A DNA stretch of 64,000 nt, from positions 239,621 through 303,620 of the forward strand of contig NZ_BAWJ01000002.1 of NCBI RefSeq assembly GCF_000586475.1, written 5' to 3'. This document shows positions 22,113 to 32,451 of the stretch, in pieces; positions within the stretch are counted from its first letter, which is position 1; every line of letters begins with the position of its first letter. This DNA comes from Psychrobacter sp. JCM 18903. GTDB lineage: Bacteria > Pseudomonadota > Gammaproteobacteria > Pseudomonadales > Moraxellaceae. The position numbers and the translations under genes were made by a program. The notes beneath the pieces were generated by a model. It made no database searches. It saw only the letters and a list, made by a program, of their open reading frames with translations, and was not told the origin of the DNA.

Positions 22113-22835
22113 TTAGTCTTGCAAGTAGCTAAGCAAACGCATAAATTCAATGTACATCCATACGAGCGTGGCAAGTATACCAATACTGAATAACCATTCG
22201 TAGTCTTCAGAGACACCCATCGCCACACCGCGATCGATATTATCAAAGTCTAGTAAAAGCGTAAAAGAGGCGATAATAATAACAAACAGGCTAAAGCCGA
22301 TAGCGATAGCACCACCTTCAAATAAGAAGGGTAAGCTTGAGCCAAACGCTAAAGAAAGTACCCATTGCGCCACATAAACCAGCATAATCGCAATCAATGC
22401 TGAAGTCACAATTGAGCGGAACTTTTCAGTCACTTTGACCAGACCTGAGCGATATAGCCCTAGCATAACGGCTGCCGTCACAAAAGTGGCACACATAGCG
22501 GTCACTGGTACACTTGGATACATCCGCATAAAGAACAGCGAGATGCCGCCTAAAAATATGCCTTCTAACAGTGCATAAGGCACCGCAAAGGTTTTGGCCT
22601 TATGTGGTTTAAAAGTGATAAAAAGCGCGAGACCAAAAGCGGCAAACATACTACCGAAGGCAGCCATCGTAATAAAGCCTTGCGACAAGCCTGCCATAAG
22701 GGCATAAAAGAAAAAGCCCACACCAGTGATCGCAGATAATCCAAGTAATAGACTGGTCTTTTGAATCACGCCCTTGACCGTCATTGGCTTACCGCCGATC
22801 GCAAGTTCTGCGCGACTGACAATAGGATTGGCCAT
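22113..22835 (-). CDS. Bax inhibitor-1/YccA family membrane protein
   Basis: The 240-residue product has about seven hydrophobic helices (for example TSLLLGLSAITGVGFFFYAL, AVMLGLYRSGLVK, AIAIGFSLFVIIIASFTLLL) and the conserved C-terminal pattern DFDNIDRGVAMGVSEDYEW, which identifies the BI-1/YccA-YbhL superfamily. E. coli YccA modulates FtsH-mediated proteolysis; other bacterial members are pH-dependent calcium leak channels. Which applies here cannot be told. The paired acidic residues near the C-terminus, required for the calcium-leak mechanism, appear present. The frame is intact and the gene is transcribed alone. Confidence 0.9.
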   Translation of the reverse strand: MANPIVSRAELAIGGKPMTVKGVIQKTSLLLGLSAITGVGFFFYALMAGLSQGFITMAAFGSMFAAFGLALFITFKPHKAKTFAVPYALLEGIFLGGISLFFMRMYPSVPVTAMCATFVTAAVMLGLYRSGLVKVTEKFRSIVTSALIAIMLVYVAQWVLSLAFGSSLPFLFEGGAIAIGFSLFVIIIASFTLLLDFDNIDRGVAMGVSEDYEWLFSIGILATLVWMYIEFMRLLSYLQD

Positions 22836-23118
22836 AAAGTTGTCCTTAATAAAATATAAATAATAATGATGCTAGCTACTTTAGCAAAACCGCCATTATT
22901 GTCAACTGTGTTTACGTGACAGCCATCAAGCTTCACGACCTTATAGAGCTATTATTAGTTGATGTATTTTGGCGTATTGCCTAGCTAAACAAACACGTTT
23001 AAGAGTAACGTGCGATGGCTTTTATATGGGGTTGATTACGACAGTTAACAACGATAATTCATAAACATGCTAGTCTAAACGCTCGTTTATCGCTATCATT
23101 GGCGAGTACTTTACCGTT

Positions 23119-24136
23119 ATGCCGAGTCGTTTTATGGAAAACTCAGCGCAATCCGCAAGATTGCCGCACTTACATGAATCAGAGCTGTTCCACGCTATCA
23201 AAAACCCTGCTTTTAGGCGTATCGCTCATGGGCCGCGCTGGTAAACGCAGTGTCACTCAAAGTTTGGTGCAAATTGCCCAGACTATCAATGAGATGAATC
23301 TCACATTGATTATGGACGTGCAGACGGCGAACTTGCCTACTTTGAATCTCACTGAGATCGAAAAAGTCAAAATCGTTAAGCGTAGTTTGATTGGTGAGAT
23401 TTGCGATTTGGTCATCGTTGTTGGCGGTGATGGCTCGATATTGCACGCGGCTGAAGCATTGGCACGCTACCGTGTGCCTGTACTTGGCGTCAACCGTGGT
23501 CGGCTTGGTTTTTTGGCGGATGTAAAACCTGATGAAGCGGCGTTTAAATTGCGCCAAGTATTGATGGGTGATTATCAGTTGGATCATCGTTTTCTATTGA
23601 CGATGGAGATACGGGAAGGGCGCACTATTATTCATGAAGATATGGCGCTCAATGATATCGTATTGCATGCGGGAAAATCGGTTCATATGATAGATTTTCA
23701 GATGAAAATCGATGGTCAAGATGTCTACCGTCAGCATAGTGATGGTTTGATTGCAGCAACGCCTACCGGTTCAACGGCCTATGCACTCTCTGGCGGCGGT
23801 CCCATCATCCATCCGAGTATGGATGCTATCTGTTTGGTGCCCATGCATCCCCATACGCTGTCTAGCAGACCGATTGTGGTGAGCGGTAATAGCGAAGTGT
23901 GCATTCGCATTCACGAAGACAATCGCACTCAGCCGATGGTTAGCGCAGACGGCAAGCCAAGCGTGCCACTTGAGCAGGAGCAACGGCTCTATATTCGTAA
24001 GCATCCAGATAAGCTTACTTTATTGCACCCGCCAGGGTTTGATTTTTATGAAGCTTGTCGCACCAAATTGCACTGGAACGTCCATGCTGAGGAATTCAGT
24101 CTTGACGTGGATGATGATATTATGGACGACGAGTAA
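23119..24136 (+). CDS. nadK: NAD kinase, with a frameshift near the start
   Basis: NAD kinase makes NADP from NAD. The hallmark GGDGSILHAAEALARY, VLGVNRGRLGFLADV and ATPTGSTAYALSGGGPI motifs are present. The frame that encodes them runs upstream only to weak TTG or internal ATG starts. The alternative frame from ATG 23119 (MPSRFMENSAQSARLPHLHE) encodes a typical N-terminus ending AFKNPAF-like sequence (FHAIKNPAFRRIA), and joins the main frame if one base is restored near 23226, giving RRIALMGRAGKRS as in other NAD kinases. I therefore place the start at 23119 or 23134. If no base is missing, the start would be ATG 23174. The length is about 339 residues. Confidence 0.88.
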
Positions 24137-24203
24137 GTGTCTCTTTTATATAAAAACGTTATAAAAAATATGTTATAAAAAATAGTGGTGGAGAATAGGC
24201 AGG

Positions 24204-24515
24204 ATGGATAAGCAAACGATATTAGCAAGTTTAACGCCAGAAGTGGTGGATAAGTTCCGCATGGCGATTGAGTTGGGTAAGTGGCCTGATGGTCGCAAGC
24301 TGACCGCTGAGCAGCGCGAGACCTGTATGCAAGCGGTGATGGTGTGGGAGCACGAGCATCTGCCACCTGCTGAGCGCACAGGCTATATTCATAAGCCAGT
24401 CAAAGACGATGGTTCTATCGTCGGGGCAGAATGTGATGTCGAGCATGAGCATCATTATCCAAACATGCCTAATCCGAAAGGCGCAGTCCAACCCGTCAAG
24501 TTTCGTGATAAATAG
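24204..24515 (+). CDS. DUF1315 (YeaC-like) protein
   Basis: The 103-residue product starts MDKQTILASLTPEVVDKFRM and contains ELGKWPDGRKLTAEQRETCM and VMVWEHEHLPPAERTGYI, which match the DUF1315 family typified by E. coli YeaC. The function is unknown. It is small, soluble and rich in histidine and glutamate near the end (EHEHHYPNMPNPKG). It lies 67 bases after nadK on the same strand and probably shares its transcript; a strong terminator follows. Confidence 0.88.
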   Translation: MDKQTILASLTPEVVDKFRMAIELGKWPDGRKLTAEQRETCMQAVMVWEHEHLPPAERTGYIHKPVKDDGSIVGAECDVEHEHHYPNMPNPKGAVQPVKFRDK

Positions 24516-24553
24516 GCTGATGGCTAAATTTTCTAATAAAAAATGAAGCACAT

Positions 24554-24585
24554 AAAAAAGGCCACGCTAATCAGCGTGGCCTTTT
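24554..24585. terminator. Bidirectional terminator after the DUF1315 gene
   Basis: AAAAAAGGCCACGCT and AGCGTGGCCTTTTC form a 13-bp stem with a 4-base loop. It serves the nadK-DUF1315 unit and the convergent hopJ-like gene. Confidence 0.9.
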
Positions 24586-24654
24586 CTTATTTAATAATTT
24601 TTTAAAGCGCCGTTGTATCAACACTAGGGCGAACCGTTAATGGGTTTTTTTGCA

Positions 24655-24975
24655 TCAAAAACCTTGCCAGCCCCAATGTAAAAAATTGCGGATATTGGCA
24701 TGGTCAGTACCGTTAGGAGTTGCTTGAACTTTGGCATAATGCTCGCCAAACAGTTTTAGCGTGTCCAATTGATTCAGACCATGGTGCTTGGCAAAGCCAA
24801 AAATTTTCGCACTACCTTCATTTTCACCAGCTGCATTGTGTACCATACCGTTCACAAACGGGGCAGGTGCGTAGCGATAAAAATCATCAATAAAACTGAT
24901 GACATCATTGAATCCAATGGCTTTTTTATCCAAACCATTAAGTAGAGCCGATACATCTGATTGGCGGATACTCAT
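24655..24975 (-). CDS. HopJ-family protein
   Basis: The 106-residue product contains IGFNDVISFIDDFYRYAPAP, NAAGENEGSAKIFGFAKHHG and FLHWGWQGF, the conserved pattern of the HopJ type III effector family. Despite the name, members occur widely in bacteria without type III secretion, as here, and are probably intracellular proteins of unknown role. No secretion signal is visible. It follows csrA by 44 bases on the same strand, so it may be the last gene of the alaS-lysC-csrA neighbourhood. Confidence 0.88.
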   Translation of the reverse strand: MSIRQSDVSALLNGLDKKAIGFNDVISFIDDFYRYAPAPFVNGMVHNAAGENEGSAKIFGFAKHHGLNQLDTLKLFGEHYAKVQATPNGTDHANIRNFLHWGWQGF

Positions 24976-25019
24976 AAATAAATGACCTCAGAGCAGATTA
25001 AAAAGTGAAAGTATGTAAC

Positions 25020-25265
25020 TTAGCGATTGAAATAGTCTTCGTCATCAAATGAAGGCGCAAAATTGCCCTGCTCAAGATGTTGCATTTGCGACTGTACAGA
25101 ACGCTCATGCTGAATACGTTGGTAAATCTCTTCGCGGTGTACGGCAATATCTTTCGGTGCATTGACACCGATACGTACTTGATTGCCTTTGACACCTAGG
25201 ACAGTCACACTGACCTCATCACCAATCATTAGCGTTTCGCCCACGCGGCGTGTCAAAATTAACAT
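25020..25265 (-). CDS. csrA: Carbon storage regulator CsrA
   Basis: CsrA binds GGA motifs in mRNA leaders and controls translation and stability. The start [20 protein letters not shown] and the core [26 protein letters not shown] are nearly invariant in the family, including the RNA-binding Arg in VHREE. At 81 residues it is longer than E. coli CsrA (61) because of an acidic, glutamine-rich tail ending FDDEDYFNR, as in other Moraxellaceae. Position downstream of lysC is the classical gammaproteobacterial arrangement. A Shine-Dalgarno AAGGAGTG lies right upstream. Confidence 0.96.
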   Translation of the reverse strand: MLILTRRVGETLMIGDEVSVTVLGVKGNQVRIGVNAPKDIAVHREEIYQRIQHERSVQSQMQHLEQGNFAPSFDDEDYFNR

Positions 25266-25508
25266 GCGTCACACTCCTTATGTCGCATCAACAAATTATT
25301 ACTCATCAGATTACTTCTCAATTGCAGGACATTACCGCAGCCCTAGAAAGACAATGTATCAATGAAAATCACAATGCTTACTGTTGTGCCAATAGCGGTA
25401 ATGATAGGTAGATTCATTTAGCCCAAATGAAAGCCCCATTATAGGGGGCATAACAGAGACTGTCACGGGTTTTCACAAAACTATTGGTAAATAGTTACCC
25501 TAGCAATA

Positions 25509-25546
25509 ATAAAAAATAAAAATAGGATCTAAAAAGACCCTATTTA
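25509..25546 (-). terminator. Intrinsic terminator after lysC
   Basis: On the minus strand AAATAGGGTC, a short loop and GATCCTATTTTTATTTTTT form a stem (one G-T pair) with a long T-rich tail. The rest of the 368-base lysC-csrA gap (25266-25633) should hold the csrA promoter; no tRNA gene was found there. Confidence 0.8.
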
Positions 25547-25633
25547 ATTTAATACATTGTTGAAAGTAATTGATACTGACTTAATGCATAACTGTTGATG
25601 CTAAGTCGATTATTTTAAGCGTTTTAAAATAAG

Positions 25634-26917
25634 TTATAGCCCAGCGATTTTACTTTCGCCATCTTCACGATCCAGACCAAATGCGGTATGTAGTGATTTA
25701 ACGGCTTTTTCTAAATACTGTTCTTGGATAAGGACAGACACTTTGATTTCGCTGGTTGATATCATTTGAATATTGATATTGTTTTCAGCAAGGGTTTGGA
25801 ACATGAGGCTCGCAACACCAGCATGAGAGCGCATACCGACGCAACTAAAGAGACTTTAACGACTTCATCATTAGCCAATATCTCTTTAGCACCGATCTCA
25901 TCTTTGACTTCATTTTCCAGTACTTTCATGGTTTTGTCCATGTCAGTACGGTTGACAGTAAAAGTAAAGTCGGTGGTGCCGTTGGTAGAGAGGTTTTGCA
26001 CGATCATATCAATTTCAATATTGGCACGACCAATCGGGCTTAGGATAGCAGAGGCAATACCAGGATGATCAGGTACACCGCGCACGACTATTTTTGCTTC
26101 GTCTCGATTAAAAGCGATACCTGAGATGATTGCCTGTTCCATATTGTCTCCTTCGTCTATCGTAATTAAGGTGCCGACATTGTCTTGAAATTCTTGGTCG
26201 AAGCTACCATCGTTGTTTTCATCAAAGCTAGATAATACGCGCAGTGGTACACCATATTTACCCGCGAATTCTACCGAACGAATCTGTAAAATCTTAGAGC
26301 CAAGACTTGCCATCTCTAGCATTTCTTCAAAGGTGATTTTTTCAAGTTTTTTGGCTTTTGAGGTCACACGAGTCAGTGGTATAAACGCCATCAACATCGG
26401 TATAAATCTGACATTCATCAGCACCCAAGGCAGCAGCAATAGCGACACCTGTGGTATCAGAGCCGCCGCGCCCTAATGTGGTCGCGTTGCCTTCGTCATC
26501 AATACCTTGAAAGCCTGCGACGATGACGACATTGCCTGCATCAAGTTGCTCACGGATATTTCTGTCATCGATACTTTCGATACGGGCTTTATTGTGCGCA
26601 TTATCGGTTTTAATCGCGACTTGACGACCAGTAAATGAACGAGCGCCTACACCAAGCTCTTTAATCGCCATCGCAAGCAATGAAATCGATACTTGCTCAC
26701 CGGTTGAGACCATTTGGTCGTATTCACGGGGATCAGGCTGAGTGCTAATTTGGCGTGCTAGATCAATCAAACGGTTGGTTTCGCCGCTCATAGCAGAGAC
26801 GACAACAACTATTTGATGACCGTTGTCATGCCAGCGTTTGACTCGTTTGGCGACGTTTTTGATGCGGTCGATACTGCCCATCGAGGTGCCGCCGTATTTC
26901 TGTACTATTAACGCCAT
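25634..26917 (-). CDS. lysC: Aspartate kinase LysC, twice frameshifted
   Basis: Aspartokinase starts the lysine, threonine and methionine pathways. The kinase domain begins [20 protein letters not shown] and contains [17 protein letters not shown] and [20 protein letters not shown]. Two ACT domains follow ([20 protein letters not shown] and [20 protein letters not shown]). The first break, near 26373, fits a loss of two C in YTTDPRVT; the second, near 25841, a loss of one G in VSLVGVGMRSH. The joined length is about 428 residues, as expected for a monofunctional kinase with feedback-sensing ACT domains. It lies between alaS and csrA. Confidence 0.93.
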
Positions 26918-27156
26918 AAAAATCTACCTATTATTCATTAATGGCCTTTTATTATCATCAATGAGAGCCAATATGCGGATGTGACGCTCAATCAATGCTT
27001 GTATAGATAAAGCCGTATTATAAGAATTGCGCCCATGCTTTTCGTTTATGTATTCAGTAGTGCTGACTAGGTAATGCATGCACGATGCATATAAACGTTG
27101 ACCTTTATATCATATCTACGTCACAACGTTAAGTGCCCGTAGCGCTTAGATACATG

Positions 27157-27187
27157 GCGATTGGTTATAACCGTTATAACCAATCGC
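27157..27187. repeat. Perfect 31-nt palindrome downstream of alaS
   Basis: GCGATTGGTTATAAC and GTTATAACCAATCGC are exact inverted 15-base arms around a single C. There is no T-tract, so it is not a standard terminator. It stands in the 325-base gap between alaS and lysC, which otherwise shows no gene. Confidence 0.9.
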
Positions 27188-27242
27188 GTATCTTATGCGT
27201 AGTAGACCAGAAGGATGCTCTGTATACATGTCTTTTTCAGGA

Positions 27243-29914
27243 CTAGCTAAGCTGAGTTTCAATCCAAGCAGGTAGGGCGTTGATAACTGCGTTACTGTTG
27301 GCAGACTTTGGCGCGCCGCCTTGTGCGTAGTCAGGTTTACCACCCCCTTTACCGCCCAGCTCACCTGCCAAATGACGAATGATATCACCAGCTTTTACTT
27401 TCGCAGTCACAGACTTAGCGACACTGGCTGCTAGTGCCAACTGATCATCTTTATCACCAATCAATACAATCACGCTATCAGGAAGTTTAGATTTAATATC
27501 GTCCATCAGGGTACGGATAGATTTGCCGTCGACACCGCTTAAGGTACTGATAAGCACGGGCGTGCCTGCGATGGTCTGTACTTCATCAAGCAAATTAGCT
27601 GCTTGGGCGCTAGCGATTTTTTGCTCTAAACGCTCTAATTGTTTCTCAAGTTCGCGCTGCTTATCCGCCATGGTACGCACGCGCTGTGCCACTTCAGGAC
27701 GTTTCACTTTTAGCTGACTGGCAAGCTCGCTCAGCTGCTGCTCACTTTGCTGAATGTTTTTAATTGCATTCATGCCAGTGACAGCTTCAATACGGCGGAT
27801 GCCAGCAGCAATACCTGATTCGCTGGTAATTTTTAGCACACCGATATCACCAGTACGTTTAACGTGCAAACCACCACAAAGCTCAATAGAGAAGGGCTTG
27901 CGCTGACCATCGACGATACTGTCAGTGCCCATGGTTAAGACGCGAACGTCACTGCCATATTTTTCGCCAAACAATGCCATTGCACCTTGTTTCATCGCTT
28001 CGTCGATAGACATATTCTCGATGCGAGCAGGGGTGTTGGCTTGAATTTGCTCATTGACTAAGCGTTCGATACGCGTAATTTCAGCAGTGCTGACAGGCTG
28101 GTCATACGAGAAATCAAAACGTAAGACTTCGCTTGATACTAGCGAGCCTTTTTGTGTGACCGCGTCGCCCAATACTTCTCTTAATGCGGCATGCAATAGA
28201 TGCGTGGCAGAGTGGTTTTTGGCACTGGCTGCGCGGATGCTGGACAAGACTTGCGCATCAGCGGTCTGTTTGGTATTAATATCACCCATGGTCACGACAC
28301 CATAATGGATGATGGCTTGACCAGATTTTTTGGTATCTTGCACTTCAAAAACGCCAGTCGCGGTGCGGATTTCGCCAAGCTCACCAACTTGACCACCACC
28401 TTCAGCATAAAACGGTGTACGGTCAAGTACCACGACGCCTTCCATGCCCTCAGCTAAGCTATCGGCTGGATTGCCATCTTGATAAAGTGCATCAATCGTG
28501 ACGCCTTCTTCTGCAAGCTGCTCATAACCGATAAAGGTGGTTGGGTTCTCTACTTGAATGACGCTGCTATAATCAACGTCGAATTTGCCAGCATCACGAG
28601 CACGCTCACGTTGCGCTTGCATATGCTCATCAAATTCAGCTTCATCAATCACAATACCGCGCTCACGAGTGATATCCGCAGTCAAATCGACCGGGAAACC
28701 ATAAGTATCGTACAGTTTAAATGCGGCTTCCCCAGATAACGTGTCGCCATTTTTTAGACCTTCCAGCTCGCTGGCAAGTAGACGCAAGCCTTGTGCCAAA
28801 GTTTTGGCAAACTGTGCTTCTTCTTTTTGAATGGCATTTTCAATGACGCTTTGCTTATCTTTGAGCTCAGGATACGCCGTACCCATTTCAGCAACCAAGG
28901 GTGCGACCATTTTATAGAAAAACTCACTGTCAGCACCAAGCTTATTGCCATGACGTACTGCACGACGAATGATACGGCGCAGTACATAACCACGACCTTC
29001 GTTGCTTGGTGTCACGCCATCAGCAATCAAAAATGAAACAGCGCGAATATGGTCAGCGATGACTTTTAATGACGATTGTTGCTGGTTTTCAATCTCTAAA
29101 ATCTCAGCCGCCGCATCCATCAAATGTACAAATAAATCTATCTCGTAGTTGCCATGGACGCCTTGCATGATGGCGCTGATACGCTCAAGTCCCATGCCAG
29201 TATCTACGCTTGGCGCTGGTAGCGGTAGCATAGAGCCGTCTTTTTGACGATTAAACTGCATAAAGACGCAGTTCCAAATCTCGATATAACGGTCGCCATC
29301 TTCTTCAGGTGTGCCCGGTAGACCGCCTTCGATATCGGCACCATGATCATAAAAGACTTCAGTACAAGGACCACAAGGACCGGTATCGCCCATCGTCCAA
29401 AAGTTGTCTGAGGCGTAAGGCGCGCCTTTATTATCGCCAATACGAATAATGCGCTCGCTAGGAATACCGATGTCTTTATGCCAAATATCAAAGGCTTCGT
29501 CATCGGTCTCATAAATGGTCACATACAAGCGATTTTTATCAATCGCAAGCCATTCGTCCGAGGTTAAAAACTCCCAAATATAGCCAATACCGGCTTGCTT
29601 AAAATAATCGCCAAACGAGAAGTTGCCAAGCATTTCAAAGAACGTATGATGGCGCGCCGTATAACCGACATTATCCAAATCATTATGCTTGCCGCCAGCA
29701 CGTACGCACTTCTGCGAGGTCACCGCACGGTATAATCACGTGGCTCCATACCCAAAAACGTTTCTTTAAACTGATTCATACCGGCATTGGTAAATAGCAA
29801 TGTCGGGTCATTGTGTGGAATCAAACTCGATGAGGCGACGGGGGTGTGCTGCTTGCTTATGAAAAAATCGATAAAAGCTTGACGAATATCGGCTAAGCGA
29901 AATGGCTGGCTCAC
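27243..29914 (-). CDS. alaS: Alanyl-tRNA synthetase, frameshifted near the start
   Basis: AlaRS charges tRNA-Ala. The class II core begins [20 protein letters not shown] and [17 protein letters not shown], and the editing domain has the zinc motifs [11 protein letters not shown] and [13 protein letters not shown]. The C-terminal C-Ala domain ends [16 protein letters not shown] break near 29729, one lost C in [13 protein letters not shown], separates the first 64 residues. The joined length is about 889 residues, full size. The gene heads the alaS-lysC-csrA cluster. As an essential gene, its break is strong evidence for a sequence error. Confidence 0.95.
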
Positions 29915-30076
29915 AGCGGCTCCTTACTGGCGAATAGAATTGAGTAAAATAATTTTGCAAACGATTTTAGCACAAACGCCCAAGCTCTTGGTACAAGAGT
30001 TACAACGGCTAGGTTATTCTGCGCATGCAGATGCTCGATGGATTTGTAGCGCATCAAAGCCAGTTGGTCAAAAAAA

Positions 30077-31850
30077 CTAATTGGTTAAAATCGCCGCATC
30101 AGTCTCGTCCAGTTTATCTTGACTCAATGGATTGGACTCAATGACTTGTACTGGCAAGTAGCGTAGCTGTAGCTTAATGGGTAGATACTCAGGGAAATTC
30201 TCTGCCATATCTTGAGCAATGACGGTTTCGATTTGCCGTACATCGTATGAGGTAGGCGTCGTCTCTCCGCGAATGACCGCACGTACGACTTTATTTTCTT
30301 CTGAGGTATCAAACTGAGTATTGGTCAGCACGTTGCCTTTGTCGATAAAGTAGCTATTGATGGCTTCTTTGACGCTACTCTCAAAAACCTGTTGTTTGGC
30401 ATTGGTCTGTAGGTTGATGGTCAAATACGTCCCCAATCCACCTAACAATAATAACGTCACCGCATTACGGCGTAAAAAAGTCAAATAGGTGCTTGATTTA
30501 TAATCGTCATCGACCAAACGGCGAAAGCTAATAACCAAAGTACTAAAGCATTGGTAAACTGGATAGCAATAATATTGGTTAGCGCCAGTAGCAGTGCCCC
30601 AAGTCCAAGCTGCGTCTCGCCATTGGCAAATAATATCCCACTCGCGGCAAGAGGTGGCACCAATGCAGTGGCTACCGCCACGCCGACCACTGCCACTGAT
30701 AGGTGCGGTGAAACCATCGCATAAGCACCAGCAGTACCACCCGCTAGAGCAATCATTAAATCCATCGAGGTTGGCTGAGTGCGCGATAATATCTCTGCGG
30801 TCAGTGGCTGATCTTTGTGTAACCAGCCGACGATAAAACCAACCAATACCACCAATGATACGCCGATGATAACCGTAATCAGTGATTTACGTAGTAATGG
30901 CATACGATGATCAATAATCGCTAACGCTATGCCAGTAATGGGACCTAACATCATGCAACCAACATGGCGCCAATGACGACGGCAGCTGAATTGGTCACTA
31001 GACCATAACTGGCGATGATGGCAGAAAGTATATTCATAATGAAATACATTTTGCTAGGCAGAGCGTTGGCCTCAATCCTAACGCGCACTTCTGGATAGTC
31101 TACCTTTTGATTGCTAAATTGCTCGGCAACAAATTGCTTATAAGACTCGAGCTTGGCTTCCTTTTTTTCTTTAATCTCGTCTTCTAGCTCTTCCTGATTA
31201 TCGACTTTATCTTTCACGGTATTTTTTACGATAGTGTCATTATTTTTCGGTGTGTCTGGATGTTTATCAATTGAGGACGGTTTTGTGTTGTCACTATTTG
31301 CTTTGCTTTCTTGCTGAGGGCTATTAGAGATAGGATAAGTGCTCTGTGCATCAGCTGGGGCAATACCCTCTGCCTCTACCGTTACCTCAGCGTCAGCATC
31401 TTTTTGAAACGTTTGCTCGGAAGCGCTATCTTCTTCTGCTTGAGCATGCTCTGCTGATGCATTTTCTAGATTTTTATGATTGGGCGCTGTTGTCGATTTT
31501 AACGATTCATTGGATAGTGGTGTCTCAAGCCCAGTGATTTCAAGTTTAGTTGTTTCAGACTCATTGTCGGGCTTGGCGGTTTCTAACGTTGCTACTACCT
31601 CGTCAGCACCAATGGACTTTATCGCTATCGTTGTTTCAGGAGGTTGTGCACAAGCCATATCCTCGCTACAGTCATTGTCATCATGAGTCTCTGAGCTTTT
31701 TGAAGGCTCAGTATGTTCGACAGTGCTATCTAGTACAGAGCTACCATCTGCGTCAGTTAGCGCCGCTTTTTTGTCTGGATGATTGGCTGTGCTTGAAGCA
31801 TCTTTTATAACTGAAGAATCATTAGAGAGTTTGTTTTCAGATGAGGTCAT
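30077..31850 (-). CDS. DUF389 membrane protein with long acidic N-terminal region, frameshifted
   Basis: The C-terminal two thirds is a DUF389-type integral membrane domain: helices IMNILSAIIASYGLVTNSAA, then the conserved VIGAMLVAPMM(L)GPITG and TALVPPLAASGILFANGE. The first 230 residues are a Ser/Thr/Asp/Glu-rich, low-complexity region, probably cytoplasmic and disordered. Breaks near 30956 and 30535 divide the frame into three pieces; at the first, the expected proline of LVAPMM is missing, so up to four bases may be lost. The start is ATG 31850 (MTSSENKLSN) or 31886. The C-terminal soluble part ends ESNPLSQDKLDETDAAILTN. The function of DUF389 proteins is unknown. Confidence 0.82.
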
Positions 31851-32140
31851 GGCAGATGGCTTTCTTAAAAAGTAAAAGAAAGACATTATTGTAATGATAA
31901 AAAGAGGAGAACGTATGGGTTTTTTACGACTAAATAGAGCGCAGTGTCATTAAGTGGTAATACTTAAAATAGTAAAATTATGCATCATTAACTAATAACA
32001 ATAAAAACCTTAACTTTAACAGGGTTTTTATGCTTAGTCACTTACTATAGCTGGCTCGCAGGTTTATAGGAAATACTTACTTTCTTTGTGGGTTTAGTGT
32101 ATAAAGGTACTATATCCACAATAAAAATGAGGAATAAGTT

Positions 32141-32353
32141 ATGAACTGGCCATTATTCTCTGTTATCTATTCAATCGCAGCAACTGTTACCATTGGCGTT
32201 TTTATGATTGGCGCTTTAGTCACAGGTTTTAATGAAATACCTCATATCCAAATAGCAGTAGCATTAGGCATTTTGGTATCTATCCCTGCAGGCATGTTTT
32301 TTACCAAAAAAGTTGGTAGCATCACTGGTAATGAAGAAGGCTATAAGGCATAA
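32141..32353 (+). CDS. Small two-helix membrane protein
   Basis: The 70-residue product has two hydrophobic helices (VIYSIAATVTIGVFMIGALV and IQIAVALGILVSIPAGMFFT) separated by a short loop, with a basic, glycine-containing tail (KKVGSITGNEEGYKA). A good spacing from an AATGAGGAA Shine-Dalgarno supports the ATG. The family was not identified. A terminator directly downstream shows it is its own transcription unit. Upstream, at about 32003-32030, an AAAAACC...GGTTTTT hairpin lies between the divergent genes. Confidence 0.75.
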   Translation: MNWPLFSVIYSIAATVTIGVFMIGALVTGFNEIPHIQIAVALGILVSIPAGMFFTKKVGSITGNEEGYKA

Positions 32354-32402
32354 AAGCGAATAATATGGTCAATTTAAATGAATAAGTCCGATTATCAGCC
32401 AT

Positions 32403-32432
32403 AAAAAAGACCTTGATAGCAAGGTCTTTTTT
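32403..32432. terminator. Bidirectional terminator after the small membrane protein gene
   Basis: AAAAAAGACCTT and AAGGTCTTTTTT around a 6-base loop. It serves the small gene on the plus strand and the L,D-transpeptidase gene on the minus strand. Confidence 0.9.
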
Positions 32433-32451
32433 ATTCATTATTTATGACTTA

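Noticed and set aside
30077..31886. Three independent membrane-protein genes with ATGA-type overlaps
   Set aside because: The pieces together form one DUF389 protein, and the conserved GAMLVAP motif spans the first junction.
32003..32030. Terminator of an sRNA between the DUF389 gene and the small membrane protein gene
   Set aside because: The AAAAACC/GGTTTTT hairpin is short with a large loop, and no promoter for an sRNA was evident.
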